The translations under genes were made by a program, and so were the position numbers. Shown here piece after piece: positions 27,671 through 36,848 of a DNA stretch of 64,000 nt. Position 1 is the stretch's first letter. Each line of letters begins with the position of its first letter. Under the pieces are notes generated by a model, which did no database searches, had not been told where the DNA came from, and saw only the letters and a list, made by a program, of their open reading frames with translations. Source of the DNA: Pseudomonas jinjuensis (GTDB taxonomy: Bacteria > Pseudomonadota > Gammaproteobacteria > Pseudomonadales > Pseudomonadaceae); contig NZ_FNIJ01000001.1 of the NCBI RefSeq assembly GCF_900103845.1, positions 181,659-245,658 on the forward strand, given 5' to 3'.

Positions 27671-28288
27671 GTGGAAATCGCCTGTCTCGACCTGGAAGGG
27701 GTACTGGTTCCGGAAATCTGGATCGCCTTCGCTGAAAAAACTGGAATCGAAGCGCTCAAGGCGACCACCCGCGACATCCCGGACTACGACGTGCTGATGA
27801 AGCAGCGCCTGCGTATCCTCGACGAGCATGGCCTGAAGCTGTCCGACATCCAGGAAGTGATCGCCACCCTGAAGCCGCTGGAAGGCGCGGTGGAATTCGT
27901 CGACTGGCTGCGCGAGCGCTTCCAGGTGGTGATCCTCTCCGACACCTTCTACGAGTTCTCCCAGCCGCTGATGCGCCAGCTCGGCTTCCCGACCCTGCTG
28001 TGCCACAAGCTGATCACCGACGAGACCGACCGCGTGGTCGGCTACCAGCTGCGCCAGAAGGACCCCAAGCGCCAGTCGGTCATCGCCTTCAAGAGCCTGT
28101 ACTACCGCGTGATCGCCGCCGGCGACTCGTACAACGACACCACCATGCTCTCCGAAGCCCACGCCGGCATCCTGTTCCATGCGCCGGAGAACGTGATCCG
28201 CGAGTTCCCGCAATTCCCGGCGGTGCACACCTACGAGGACCTGAAGCAGGAATTCCTCAAGGCGTCGAACCGCCAGCTGAGCCTGTAA
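27671..28288 (+). CDS. thrH: Phosphoserine phosphatase / homoserine phosphotransferase
   Basis: A 205-residue HAD enzyme. Motif I is DLEGV (Asp7, Glu9), the DLEG variant rather than the DxDxT of SerB, which is typical of ThrH. Motif II is ILSDTFYEF and motif IV is AAGDSYNDTTML. In P. aeruginosa ThrH dephosphorylates phosphoserine and can transfer the phosphate to homoserine. The GTG start at 27671 gives the normal N terminus. It is followed by a strong terminator. Confidence 0.9.
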   Translation: MEIACLDLEGVLVPEIWIAFAEKTGIEALKATTRDIPDYDVLMKQRLRILDEHGLKLSDIQEVIATLKPLEGAVEFVDWLRERFQVVILSDTFYEFSQPLMRQLGFPTLLCHKLITDETDRVVGYQLRQKDPKRQSVIAFKSLYYRVIAAGDSYNDTTMLSEAHAGILFHAPENVIREFPQFPAVHTYEDLKQEFLKASNRQLSL

Positions 28289-28302
28289 GGCTGGCTGTGA
28301 CG

Positions 28303-28330
28303 AAAAAGCCCCGAGATTTCGGGGCTTTTT
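28303..28330 (+). terminator. Rho-independent terminator of thrH
   Basis: AAAAAGCCCCGA (28303-28314) pairs perfectly with TCGGGGCTTTTT (28319-28330) around a GATT loop, 14 bases after the stop codon. Confidence 0.9.
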
Positions 28331-28348
28331 CATGTCTGGCGATTCGTT

Positions 28349-28394
28349 TGCAGGAGCGCGCCATGCTCGCGATTGCGGGCATGGCCCGCCTGCA
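28349..28394. repeat. Diverged REP-type palindrome
   Basis: TGCAGGAGCGCGCCATGCTCGCGA and the inverted GCGGGCATGGCCCGCCTGCA form a hairpin with several mismatches to the family consensus. It is placed between thrH and the convergent pabB gene. Confidence 0.55.
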
Positions 28395-28454
28395 ATGTTG
28401 CCGGCCCTTATCGTTCCCACGCGGGAGCATGGGAACCATGAAAGACAGTTGCGC

Positions 28455-29798
28455 CTACATGCTTTCCAGGGTGCGCAGCAGCACGCCGACCTTGGTCAGC
28501 GACTCGTCGTACTCCGCCTGCCAGTCCGAGTCGGCGACGATGCCGCCGCCGCCCCAGCAGCTCGCCTGGCCGTCCTTCACCAGTAGCGTGCGGATGGCGA
28601 TGGAGCTGTCCATCTCCCCGCGCACGTCGATGTAGAGCAGGCTGCCGCAGTAGATGCCGCGGCGGGTCGGCTCCAGTTCCTCGATGATCTGCATGGCGCG
28701 GATCTTCGGCGCGCCGGTGATCGAGCCGCCGGGGAAACTGCCGAGCAGCAGGTCGAAGGCGTCCTTGCCGGGCGCCAGTTCGCCGGTGACGCTGCTGACC
28801 ATGTGGTGCACGTTGGGATAGCTCTCCAGCGCGAACAGCTCCGGCACCCGCACCGAGCCCGGCCGGCAGCTGCGGCCGAGGTCGTTGCGCAGCAGGTCGA
28901 CGATCATCAGGTTTTCCGCACGGTCCTTTTCGCTGGCCAGCAGTTCCGCGGCGTTGGCGGCGTCCTCCGCCGGCGTGCGGCCGCGCGGGCGGGTGCCCTT
29001 GATCGGGCGGGTTTCCACCTGGCGCCGGTGCAACTGGATGAAACGCTCCGGCGACAGGCTGAGAATGGCGCCCTGCGGAAGATTCAGGTAACCGGCGAAG
29101 GGCGTCGGACAGGCCCTGCGCAGCGCCTGGTAGGCCAGCCACGGCGAGCCGCTGCAGGGGGCGCGGAAGCGCTGGGTGTAGTTCACCTGGTAGCAGTCGC
29201 CGGCGAGGATGTAGTCCTGCACGCGCTGCAGGGCTGCCTGGTACTGCGCCTTTTCCAGGTCGGCGCGGAAGCCGGCCTGCAGGCTGAACGGTGGTAACTG
29301 GGGCGTGGTCGCCTCGCCGGCGAACAGCTCGGTCAGGCGCCGGCGCTCGGATGTCTCCAGGCGCGGATGGAACACCAGTTGGCTGGTGCGCAGCTGATGG
29401 TCGCTGACCAGGGCCCACAGGTACAGGCCGAGGCGCGCGTCCGGCAGGGCGAGGTCGTCGCGACTCCGGCTGGGCTGGCGCTCGATGCGGCGGCCGAAGT
29501 CGTAGCTCAGGTAGCCGATCAGCCCGCCGGTGAAGGGCAGTTCCAGGCCGTCCGGCGCTTCGGCCTCGCCGATGCCCGCCAATGTGGCACGAAGACGGAT
29601 GAAGAAGTCTTCGGCCGATTCGCCTTCGCCAGGCGCCAGTTCCTCCACCGGCCAGGCGCTGAACAGATCGAAGCGGCTGCGCTCGGCGCCCGGCCGGCCG
29701 GCGTCGAGCAGCACGGCGCCCGGCGCTTCGCTGATCGCGGCGAAACGGGCGGCGGGCGATTCGTGGTAGGGAATCGGGTGTACGGGGCAGTGGGGCAT
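28455..29798 (-). CDS. pabB: Aminodeoxychorismate synthase component I
   Basis: A 447-residue chorismate-utilising enzyme that, with the glutaminase PabA, makes 4-amino-4-deoxychorismate for folate synthesis. The anthranilate synthase component I N-terminal domain is followed by the catalytic domain with GDCYQVNYTQRF, PERF, PIKGTRPRG and the end motifs SFPGGSITGAPK and GQASCWGGGGIVADS. The PIKGTxPR Lys distinguishes PabB from anthranilate synthase TrpE. P. aeruginosa has pabB in the same position. The partner pabA is not in the window. Confidence 0.9.
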   Translation of the reverse strand: MPHCPVHPIPYHESPAARFAAISEAPGAVLLDAGRPGAERSRFDLFSAWPVEELAPGEGESAEDFFIRLRATLAGIGEAEAPDGLELPFTGGLIGYLSYDFGRRIERQPSRSRDDLALPDARLGLYLWALVSDHQLRTSQLVFHPRLETSERRRLTELFAGEATTPQLPPFSLQAGFRADLEKAQYQAALQRVQDYILAGDCYQVNYTQRFRAPCSGSPWLAYQALRRACPTPFAGYLNLPQGAILSLSPERFIQLHRRQVETRPIKGTRPRGRTPAEDAANAAELLASEKDRAENLMIVDLLRNDLGRSCRPGSVRVPELFALESYPNVHHMVSSVTGELAPGKDAFDLLLGSFPGGSITGAPKIRAMQIIEELEPTRRGIYCGSLLYIDVRGEMDSSIAIRTLLVKDGQASCWGGGGIVADSDWQAEYDESLTKVGVLLRTLESM

Positions 29799-29933
29799 GA
29801 AGGCGAGGCGAGCAGGAGGTGAGGGCGGATTCTAGACTGCCGCGGACGTCGATCCTAGAGTCCGTGCGGCAGACGGTCGCGCGGGCTCATGGTCGGGTCG
29901 CCTTTTGGCAATTGAGCCCAGCGCCGAGCCTCC

Positions 29934-30060
29934 TGTAGGAGCGACTGTCCTGGTATTTCAGCGCATTTTGTTCGCGAGCAGGCTCGCTCCTACGGGTGCA
30001 GCGTTGACATGTAGGAGCGAGCTTGCCCGCGATCCCGTGTGGGAGCGGGGGCGTCCGGGA
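29934..30060. repeat. Tandem diverged REP-type elements
   Basis: A GTAGGAGCGA...CTCGCTCCTAC palindrome (29934-29993) is followed by TGTAGGAGCGAGCTTGCCCGCGA (from 30010) and a GTGGGAGCGGGGGCG copy. The pair fills most of the 288-base gap between pabB and the ATP-grasp gene. Confidence 0.6.
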
Positions 30061-30086
30061 ACGATGCAGCCTGCACCGAAGCTCGC

Positions 30087-31073
30087 TCAGACTTCCTTCG
30101 GCCGCACATGCCCGAACAGCCCCTGGGAGAAGCGCACGCGCTCCTCGGGGGGCTCCTTCACGCCCTTGGCGCGCAGCTCTTCCAGGCGCGCCTCGACGGC
30201 ATGGGTGCGCAGGGTCAGGCCGCAGTCGTTGGCGATCTGGATGTTCAGGCCGGGGCGGGCGTTGAGTTCCAGGATCAGCGGACCCTTGTCCTGGTCCAGC
30301 ACCATGTCCACGCCGATGTAGCCCAGGCCGCACAGTTCGTAGCAGCCGGCGGCGAGCTTCATGAAGCCGTCCCAGTTCGGCAGTTGCACGCCATCCACCG
30401 CGTTGGCGGTATCCGGGTGCTTGCTGATCTTGTTGTTCAGCCAGGTGCCCTTGAGCGTCACGCCGGTGGCCAGGTCCACGCCGACGCCGATGGCGCCCTG
30501 GTGCAGGTTGGCCTTGCCGTTGGACTGGCGGGTCGGCAGGCGCAGCATGGCCATCACCGGGTAGCCCATCAGCACGATGATGCGGATGTCCGGCACGCCC
30601 TCGTAGCTGATGCTCTTGAAGATCTGGTCGGGCGTGACGCGGTACTCGATCAGCGCGCGGTCGCGGTGGCCGCCGAGGGAGTAGAGGCCGGTGAGGATGC
30701 TGGAAATCTGGTGCTCGATTTCCTCGTGGCTGATGATCCGCCCGGAGACCGTCTTGTAGCGGTCCTCGAAGCGGTCGGCGATGACCAGGATGCCATCGCC
30801 GCCGGCGCCCTGCGCCGGCTTGATCACGAAGTCGCTGCGCTCGCCGATGATGCCGCGCAGCTTGTCGATTTCCTTCTCGGTCTCGATGATCCCGTACATC
30901 TCCGGGACATGGATGCCGGCCTCGATGGCGCGCAGCTTGGTGATGATCTTGTCGTCGACGATGGGGTACAGGTGCCGCTTGTTGTACTTCAGCACGTAGT
31001 CCGCATTGCGTCGGTTGATGCCCATGATCCCCTTGGCTTCAAGGGCTTTCCAGCGTTTGATCAGGCCGAACAT
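30087..31073 (-). CDS. RimK-like ATP-grasp alpha-L-glutamate ligase-type protein
   Basis: A 328-residue ATP-grasp ligase. Features visible are a Lys-containing FVIKPAQGAGGDGI ATP loop, EYRVTPDQIFK, PDIRIIVLMGYPVMAMLRLP and the metal-site ILELNARPGLNIQ. It resembles RimK, which adds glutamate to ribosomal protein S6, but lacks a partner ribosomal context. It is the third gene of a tight operon with a 7TM transglutaminase-like protein and a retropepsin-like protease, an association conserved in pseudomonads. The likely role is forming an amide bond on a peptide or envelope-linked substrate; the substrate is unknown. Confidence 0.8.
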   Translation of the reverse strand: MFGLIKRWKALEAKGIMGINRRNADYVLKYNKRHLYPIVDDKIITKLRAIEAGIHVPEMYGIIETEKEIDKLRGIIGERSDFVIKPAQGAGGDGILVIADRFEDRYKTVSGRIISHEEIEHQISSILTGLYSLGGHRDRALIEYRVTPDQIFKSISYEGVPDIRIIVLMGYPVMAMLRLPTRQSNGKANLHQGAIGVGVDLATGVTLKGTWLNNKISKHPDTANAVDGVQLPNWDGFMKLAAGCYELCGLGYIGVDMVLDQDKGPLILELNARPGLNIQIANDCGLTLRTHAVEARLEELRAKGVKEPPEERVRFSQGLFGHVRPKEV

Positions 31074-31076
31074 GGC

Positions 31077-32603
31077 TCAGTCCTTCAGGAAGGCTTTGAA
31101 GCGGAACAGCTCGGTCAGCCGGTAGCCGCGGTAACGGCCCATGGCGAGCATGAATCCGACCAGGATCAGCAGCACCGCCGGGAAGGTGAACACGAAGTAC
31201 ACCAGCTCCGGAACGCGCATCAGGATGTGCGCCAGCGAGGCGGCGAACAGCGTGCCGATGGCGGCCTTCATGGCGTGGGCGGCGCCGCGCTCTTCCCAGG
31301 TGATCGACAGGCGTTCGATGCTCATGGTCAGGATCACCATCGGGAAGAGGGCGATCGACAGGCCGCTTTCGAAGCCGAGCTTGTGGCTGAACAGGCTGAT
31401 CACCGCGATCATCACCACCACGAAGGTCAGCACCACCGACAGGCGCGGCAGCATCTGCAGCTTCAGGTGTTCCAGGTAGGAGCGTAGCGACAGGCCCAGC
31501 GCGGTGACGATGGTGAACAGGGCGATGCCCCACTGCAGGCCGGTTTCGCGGAAGGCCAGGGCGATCAGCACCGGGGTGAAGGTGCCGAGGGTCTGGATGC
31601 CGATCAGGTTGCGCAGGACCAGGATCACCAGCACGCCGAACGGGATCATGATCATGATCTGGAAGGTCTGCTGGGTGGACAGCGGCAGGCCGTACAGGGA
31701 GTACTCGAGGAAGTCCGCGTCGGAAGTCTCGTCGGACAGCTTGGCCAGGCGGATGGCGTTCATCTCGCTGCTGTTCAGGCTGAAGCTGACCTGCGGCCGC
31801 TTGCCGCCTTCGACGGTCACCAGGCTCTCATCGCCCAGCCACCAGATCAGGCGGTCGGAGGGCAGGCCCTGTTCGCCGGTTTCCGGGTTGAAGTACAGCC
31901 AGTCCTTGCCGTTGTAGCTGCGCAGCCAGAGTTCCGGCGATTGCTGCTGGTTGGCCAGCAGGCGCAGGGTGTGCACCCGCTCCATCGGCACGTGGGCGAT
32001 GGCCAGCAGGGTTTCGACGACGTGCGAACGCTTCTCCAGGCTGGTGTCGCCGGCGAGCAGCAGCTTGACGTTGTCGTCGCCCAGGTTGTTGGCGCGCTTG
32101 ATGGTTTCGCTGACGAAGGTCTCGACGTCCGCCGAGTGCTGGCGGATGGGGGCGAGCAGGGCTTCGGCGGCGATCTTGTCCGGGCCTTCCAGGGGCGGGC
32201 TGTCGCGGAAGATCGGGCCCTTTTCCTTGACCTTCTCGCCGCTGAAGCGCTTGGTCAGCACCAGGCGGTAGTAGAGGGTCTGCTTGCCGTTGGCGCGGCG
32301 CGAGGACCAGGTCACCTTGCGGTTGCCGTCGGCGCGGTTGATGCTCACGCCGTAGTTGTTGGAGACGAAGCTCTCGTTGAGGCTGACGTAGTCCTGGGTC
32401 AGCGGGGGCACGAACATCTGCAGCTTGACCGGCGTCTTCGGCGTGGCGACGAACTCGACCTTGGCGTCGATGTTCCACAGGTCATCGGTCTCGGCCTCGG
32501 TCATCGGGATGCCCAGGACGAAGATCTGGTAGGCGGTGATCGCGATGCCCAATGTCACCAGGGCGGCGATCAGGACCTTCAGATGCAGGGTAAGAGAGCG
32601 CAT
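31077..32603 (-). CDS. 7TM protein with inactive transglutaminase-like periplasmic domain
   Basis: A 508-residue membrane protein. One N-terminal helix (residues about 8-28) precedes a long periplasmic region of about 300 residues with a transglutaminase-like segment, then about seven transmembrane helices. The transglutaminase catalytic Cys-His-Asp triad is not evident, which fits the known 'inactive transglutaminase fused to 7TM' family. It lies three bases before the ATP-grasp gene and five bases after the protease gene. It may sense or present the substrate that the other two act on; this is inference. Confidence 0.8.
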   Translation of the reverse strand: MRSLTLHLKVLIAALVTLGIAITAYQIFVLGIPMTEAETDDLWNIDAKVEFVATPKTPVKLQMFVPPLTQDYVSLNESFVSNNYGVSINRADGNRKVTWSSRRANGKQTLYYRLVLTKRFSGEKVKEKGPIFRDSPPLEGPDKIAAEALLAPIRQHSADVETFVSETIKRANNLGDDNVKLLLAGDTSLEKRSHVVETLLAIAHVPMERVHTLRLLANQQQSPELWLRSYNGKDWLYFNPETGEQGLPSDRLIWWLGDESLVTVEGGKRPQVSFSLNSSEMNAIRLAKLSDETSDADFLEYSLYGLPLSTQQTFQIMIMIPFGVLVILVLRNLIGIQTLGTFTPVLIALAFRETGLQWGIALFTIVTALGLSLRSYLEHLKLQMLPRLSVVLTFVVVMIAVISLFSHKLGFESGLSIALFPMVILTMSIERLSITWEERGAAHAMKAAIGTLFAASLAHILMRVPELVYFVFTFPAVLLILVGFMLAMGRYRGYRLTELFRFKAFLKD

Positions 32604-32608
32604 GCGGA

Positions 32609-33148
32609 TTACTCGGCAGGTTTGGCAACGGGTTCGCAGCCGGGCTTGCCGGCGGCGTACTTGAGACTCGGGTCGACCAGCGCGCCGAAGCGCTTGAGCG
32701 CGTCGGAGCCGATCAGCAGCGGGTACTGGAAGGCGCTGCGGTCGGTGAGGTTCACCTCGATGGCGCGGCGCACCTTGCCCATGCAGACATCCAGTTCGAT
32801 GACCGGGCGGGCGGTGTAGGTCTTTTCTTCATCGGGGTCGAAGTCGCCGTGGCGGCGCTTGATCTTGCTGATACGTGCCAGCGGGCGCTCGATCGCCTGG
32901 CTGTCGGCGTCGTCGGTGGCCAGGTGGAAGCGCACCCAGGTCTCGCCGTCGCGCTTGAAGCGCTGGATATCCCGCGCGCTCAGCGATGCGGTCTTGGCGC
33001 CGGTGTCGAGCTTGGCCGCGAGTTCCACGCCGAGGGCGTCGATGCGGGCGTATTCGTTCAGGCCGTAAACCGTCTTTCCGGCGGAATGGGCGGCGCCGGA
33101 GACAAGGAAGGCAAGCAGGAAGAGCAGGGCGGTGGGCTTGAGTCTCAT
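32609..33148 (-). CDS. Exported retropepsin-like protease (ATP-dependent zinc protease family)
   Basis: A 179-residue protein with a Sec signal peptide (hydrophobic core 6-18, cleavage likely after AHSAG) and the aspartyl-protease-like motif LDTGAKTASL (catalytic Asp48). SRDIQRF and LLIGSDALKRFGALVDP follow, as in the DUF785/RimB-type family. The catalytic Asp triplet is intact, so it should be active in the periplasm, probably as a homodimer. It is the first gene of the three-gene operon. The start at 33148 is the Met at the signal peptide; the open frame upstream is unrelated. Confidence 0.8.
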   Translation of the reverse strand: MRLKPTALLFLLAFLVSGAAHSAGKTVYGLNEYARIDALGVELAAKLDTGAKTASLSARDIQRFKRDGETWVRFHLATDDADSQAIERPLARISKIKRRHGDFDPDEEKTYTARPVIELDVCMGKVRRAIEVNLTDRSAFQYPLLIGSDALKRFGALVDPSLKYAAGKPGCEPVAKPAE

Positions 33149-33379
33149 AGGTCCTGGTGCGTGGGACGGCCGCGAGGCCCTGGGGAATGAATTGGTCCGG
33201 CAAATGCCTCGGGTTGTGGTCAAGCCCTTGTCCGGCGGGGCTTTGCGGTCGCTGCGGCGGACAAAAGCGGGCGGCATTCTACCATGCGGTTTTTCGCCGG
33301 CGACAGTCGATTGGCCATCCTGCGGGGCATTTGTGCCATGTCGCGGCCCGTTGGTCGGAGAGTGGTGCCTGTGGCCCAG

Positions 33380-33408
33380 AGAAAAGCCGGCTCTTGGCCG
33401 GCTTTTCT
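33380..33408 (-). terminator. Rho-independent terminator downstream of ppsR
   Basis: GAAAAGCCGGC (33381-33391) pairs with GCCGGCTTTTC (33397-33407) around a five-base loop. On the minus strand it follows the ppsR stop codon by about 23 bases. Confidence 0.8.
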
Positions 33409-33430
33409 TTTGCATTCAATAGCTTGAGCT

Positions 33431-34249
33431 TTACTTGAGACGCCGTTCGACGCCCTTTTCGACAAGAATCTTCGCCGATATTTCCTCCACCGAGAAATGC
33501 GTGGAGTTGATGTAGTTGATGTTCTCGCGGCGGAACAGGTTCTCCACCTCGCGCACTTCGAACTCGCACTGGGCGAAGCTGGCGTAGCGGCTGTTGGGCT
33601 TGCGCTCGTTGCGGATGGCGGTGAGGCGATCGGGATCGATGGTCAGGCCGAACAGCTTGTGCTTGTGCTGCTTGAGCGCATTGGGCAGTTGCAGGCGCTC
33701 CATGTCTTCTTCGGTGAGCGGGTAGTTGGCGGCGCGGATGCCGTACTGCAGGGCCATGTACAGGCAGGTGGGCGTCTTGCCGCAGCGCGAGACGCCGACC
33801 AGGATCAGGTCGGCCTTGTTGTAGTAATGGGTGCGGGCGCCGTCGTCGTTGTCGAGGGCGAAGTTCACCGCATCGATGCGGTCCATGTAGTTGGTGTTGT
33901 GGCTGATGCTGTGCGACTTGCCGACCGAGTAGGATGAATCTGAAGATAATTCCTGCTCCAGAGGGGACAAAAAGGTCGAGAAGATGTCAATCATGAAGCC
34001 GTTCGACTGAGCCAGCACGGCACGGATCTCGCGGTTCACGATGGTGTCGAAGATGATCGGACGCAGCCCGTCCTGCTCGGCAGCGGCGTTGATTTGCTGT
34101 ACCATTGCGCGCGCTTTTTCTTCGGTATCGATGTAGGGCCGCGTCAGTTTGACGAAGTTGATGTTCTCGAACTGCGCAAGGAGGCTTTGCCCGAGGGTTT
34201 CGGCCGTGATGCCGGTGCCGTCGGAGATAAAAAATGCCGTACGTTTCAT
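33431..34249 (-). CDS. ppsR: PEP synthase regulatory protein (bifunctional kinase/phosphorylase)
   Basis: A 272-residue DUF299 protein. It both inactivates PEP synthase by ADP-dependent phosphorylation and reactivates it by Pi-dependent dephosphorylation. The P-loop is GVSRCGKT (residues 152-159), and the N terminus has [13 protein letters not shown]. It is divergent from ppsA across a 167-base gap, the standard pairing of regulator and target. Confidence 0.93.
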   Translation of the reverse strand: MKRTAFFISDGTGITAETLGQSLLAQFENINFVKLTRPYIDTEEKARAMVQQINAAAEQDGLRPIIFDTIVNREIRAVLAQSNGFMIDIFSTFLSPLEQELSSDSSYSVGKSHSISHNTNYMDRIDAVNFALDNDDGARTHYYNKADLILVGVSRCGKTPTCLYMALQYGIRAANYPLTEEDMERLQLPNALKQHKHKLFGLTIDPDRLTAIRNERKPNSRYASFAQCEFEVREVENLFRRENINYINSTHFSVEEISAKILVEKGVERRLK

Positions 34250-34416
34250 TTGCGCTGCGGGCCTTAAGGTAGGAACGATTCTTGGTTATGATAGGCCGCG
34301 CTTTTTGCCAGGCCGATTGCCGGGCATTGTCACTTATTTTTCAGGCCCAGGCCAGGAAACGGCGGCGCAGCCCCAGCCCTGTTTGAGCTTTTCAAACATT
34401 TAGTGGAGAGATCACC

Positions 34417-36786
34417 TTGGTAGAGTACGTAGTTTCCCTCGATAAGCTCGGCGTCCACGATGTCGAACGTGTGGGGGGCAAGAACGCATCCCTGGGCGAA
34501 ATGATCAGCAACCTCGCCGGCGCCGGCGTTTCGGTTCCGGGTGGTTTCGCCACCACCGCTCAGGCCTACCGGGATTTCCTCGAGCAGAGCGGCCTGAATG
34601 ATCAAATCCATGCGGCGCTGGACGCCCTTGATGTCGATGACGTGAATGCCCTGGCCAAGACCGGCGCGCAGATCCGCCAGTGGGTGATGGACGCCGAGTT
34701 CCCCGCCCAGCTGGATGCCGACATCCGCAAGGCCTTCGCCGAAATGGCCGGCGGCAACGACAACATGGCCGTGGCCGTACGCTCCTCCGCCACCGCCGAA
34801 GACCTGCCGGACGCCTCCTTCGCCGGCCAGCAGGAAACCTTCCTGAACATCCGTGGCGTGGACAACGTGATCCGCGCCGCCAAGGAAGTATTCGCTTCCC
34901 TGTTCAACGACCGCGCCATCGCCTACCGCGTGCACCAGGGCTTCGACCACAAGCTGGTCGCCCTGTCCGCCGGCGTGCAGCGCATGGTCCGCTCGGAAAC
35001 CGGCACCGCCGGCGTGATGTTCACCCTGGATACCGAATCCGGCTTCCGTGACGTGGTGTTCATCACCGGCGCCTACGGCCTCGGCGAGACCGTGGTGCAG
35101 GGCGCGGTGAACCCCGACGAATTCTACGTGCACAAGCCGACCCTGGAAGCCGGCCGCCCGGCCATCCTGCGTCGCAACCTGGGCAGCAAGGCGATCAAGA
35201 TGGTCTACGGCGACGAAGCCAAGGCCGGCAAGTCGGTCAAGGTGGTCGACGTGGAGAAGGCCGATCGTGCCCGCTTCGCCCTGACCGACGCCGAGGTCAC
35301 CGAACTGGCCAAGCAGGCGCTGATCATCGAGAAACACTACGAGCGTCCGATGGACATCGAGTGGGCGAAGGACGGTGACGACGGCAAGCTGTACATCGTT
35401 CAGGCCCGTCCGGAAACCGTGAAGAGCCGCAGCAGCGCCAACGTCATGGAGCGCTACCTGCTGAAGGAGAAGGGCAAGGTCCTGGTCGAAGGCCGCGCCA
35501 TCGGCCAGCGCATCGGCGCCGGTCCGGTCAAGGTGATCCACGACGTTTCCGAGATGGACAAGGTCCAGCCGGGCGACGTGCTGGTCTCCGACATGACCGA
35601 CCCGGACTGGGAACCGGTGATGAAGCGCGCCAGCGCCATCGTCACCAACCGCGGCGGCCGTACCTGCCACGCGGCGATCATCGCCCGTGAGCTGGGCATT
35701 CCGGCCGTGGTCGGCTGCGGCAACGCCACTGCGCTGCTGGAAGACGGCCAGCGCGTGACCGTTTCCTGCGCCGAAGGCGACACCGGCCTGATCTACGAAG
35801 GCGAACTGGGCTTCGACGTGCGTCAGAACTCGGTCGACGCCATGCCGCAGCTGCCGTTCAAGATCATGATGAACGTCGGCAACCCGGACCGCGCCTTCGA
35901 CTTCGCCCAGCTGCCGAACGAAGGCGTGGGCCTGGCCCGTCTGGAATTCATCATCAACCGCATGATCGGCGTGCACCCGAAGGCGCTGCTGAACTTCGCC
36001 AGCCTGCCGGCCGACGTCAAGGAAAGCGTCGAGAAGCGCATCGCCGGCTACGACGATCCGGTCGGCTTCTACGTCGAGAAGCTGGTGGAAGGCGTCAGCA
36101 CCCTGGCCGCGGCCTTCTGGCCGAAGAAGGTCATCGTGCGCCTGTCGGACTTCAAGTCCAACGAATACGCCAACCTGATCGGCGGCAAGCTGTACGAGCC
36201 GGAAGAAGAGAACCCGATGCTCGGCTTCCGCGGCGCCTCGCGCTACATCAGCGAATCGTTCCGCGACTGCTTCGAGCTCGAATGCCGGGCGATGAAGAAG
36301 GTCCGCAACGAGATGGGCCTGACCAACGTCGAGCTGATGGTTCCGTTCGTCCGCACCCTGGGCGAAGCCTCCCAGGTCGTCGACCTGCTGGCGAGCAATG
36401 GCCTGAAGCGTGGCGAGAACGGCCTGCGCGTCATCATGATGTGCGAACTGCCGTCCAACGCCCTGCTGGCTGACGAGTTCCTCGAGTACTTCGACGGCTT
36501 CTCCATCGGCTCCAACGACCTGACTCAGCTGACCCTGGGCCTGGATCGCGACTCCGGCATCGTCGCCCACCTGTTCGACGAGCGTAACCCGGCGGTCAAG
36601 AAGCTGCTCGCCAATGCCATCGCCGCCTGCAACAAGGCCGGCAAGTACATCGGCATCTGCGGTCAGGGCCCGTCGGACCACCCGGACCTGGCCAAGTGGC
36701 TGATGGAGCAGGGCATCGAAAGCGTCTCGCTGAACCCGGACTCGGTTCTCGACACCTGGTTCTTCCTCGCGGAAGAGCAGGTCTGA
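34417..36786 (+). CDS. ppsA: Phosphoenolpyruvate synthase
   Basis: A 789-residue enzyme that makes phosphoenolpyruvate from pyruvate with conversion of ATP to AMP and Pi, a gluconeogenic step. The N-terminal pyruvate-binding domain has [19 protein letters not shown]. The central phosphohistidine domain has GGRTCHAAI with phospho-acceptor His418, and the C-terminal domain ends with [17 protein letters not shown] and [10 protein letters not shown]. The start is TTG at 34417, with GTGGAGAG upstream; no in-frame ATG gives the family N terminus. Regulated post-translationally by the adjacent ppsR product. Confidence 0.95.
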   Translation: MVEYVVSLDKLGVHDVERVGGKNASLGEMISNLAGAGVSVPGGFATTAQAYRDFLEQSGLNDQIHAALDALDVDDVNALAKTGAQIRQWVMDAEFPAQLDADIRKAFAEMAGGNDNMAVAVRSSATAEDLPDASFAGQQETFLNIRGVDNVIRAAKEVFASLFNDRAIAYRVHQGFDHKLVALSAGVQRMVRSETGTAGVMFTLDTESGFRDVVFITGAYGLGETVVQGAVNPDEFYVHKPTLEAGRPAILRRNLGSKAIKMVYGDEAKAGKSVKVVDVEKADRARFALTDAEVTELAKQALIIEKHYERPMDIEWAKDGDDGKLYIVQARPETVKSRSSANVMERYLLKEKGKVLVEGRAIGQRIGAGPVKVIHDVSEMDKVQPGDVLVSDMTDPDWEPVMKRASAIVTNRGGRTCHAAIIARELGIPAVVGCGNATALLEDGQRVTVSCAEGDTGLIYEGELGFDVRQNSVDAMPQLPFKIMMNVGNPDRAFDFAQLPNEGVGLARLEFIINRMIGVHPKALLNFASLPADVKESVEKRIAGYDDPVGFYVEKLVEGVSTLAAAFWPKKVIVRLSDFKSNEYANLIGGKLYEPEEENPMLGFRGASRYISESFRDCFELECRAMKKVRNEMGLTNVELMVPFVRTLGEASQVVDLLASNGLKRGENGLRVIMMCELPSNALLADEFLEYFDGFSIGSNDLTQLTLGLDRDSGIVAHLFDERNPAVKKLLANAIAACNKAGKYIGICGQGPSDHPDLAKWLMEQGIESVSLNPDSVLDTWFFLAEEQV

Positions 36787-36804
36787 CGACCCTTCGATCA
36801 ACTG

Positions 36805-36833
36805 AAAAGGGCGGTGCATAACCGCCCTTTTTT
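36805..36833 (+). terminator. Rho-independent terminator of ppsA
   Basis: AAAAGGGCGGT (36805-36815) pairs with ACCGCCCTTTT (36821-36831) and ends in a run of six T, 18 bases after the stop codon. Confidence 0.9.
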
Positions 36834-36848
36834 GTGCCAGCCGAAATC

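Noticed and set aside
34330-36819. An 829-codon open frame on the minus strand opposite ppsA
   Set aside because: It mirrors the ppsA coding strand, and its composition (His, Gln, Ala, Val-rich) is typical of antisense reading of high-G+C genes. ppsA is unmistakable.
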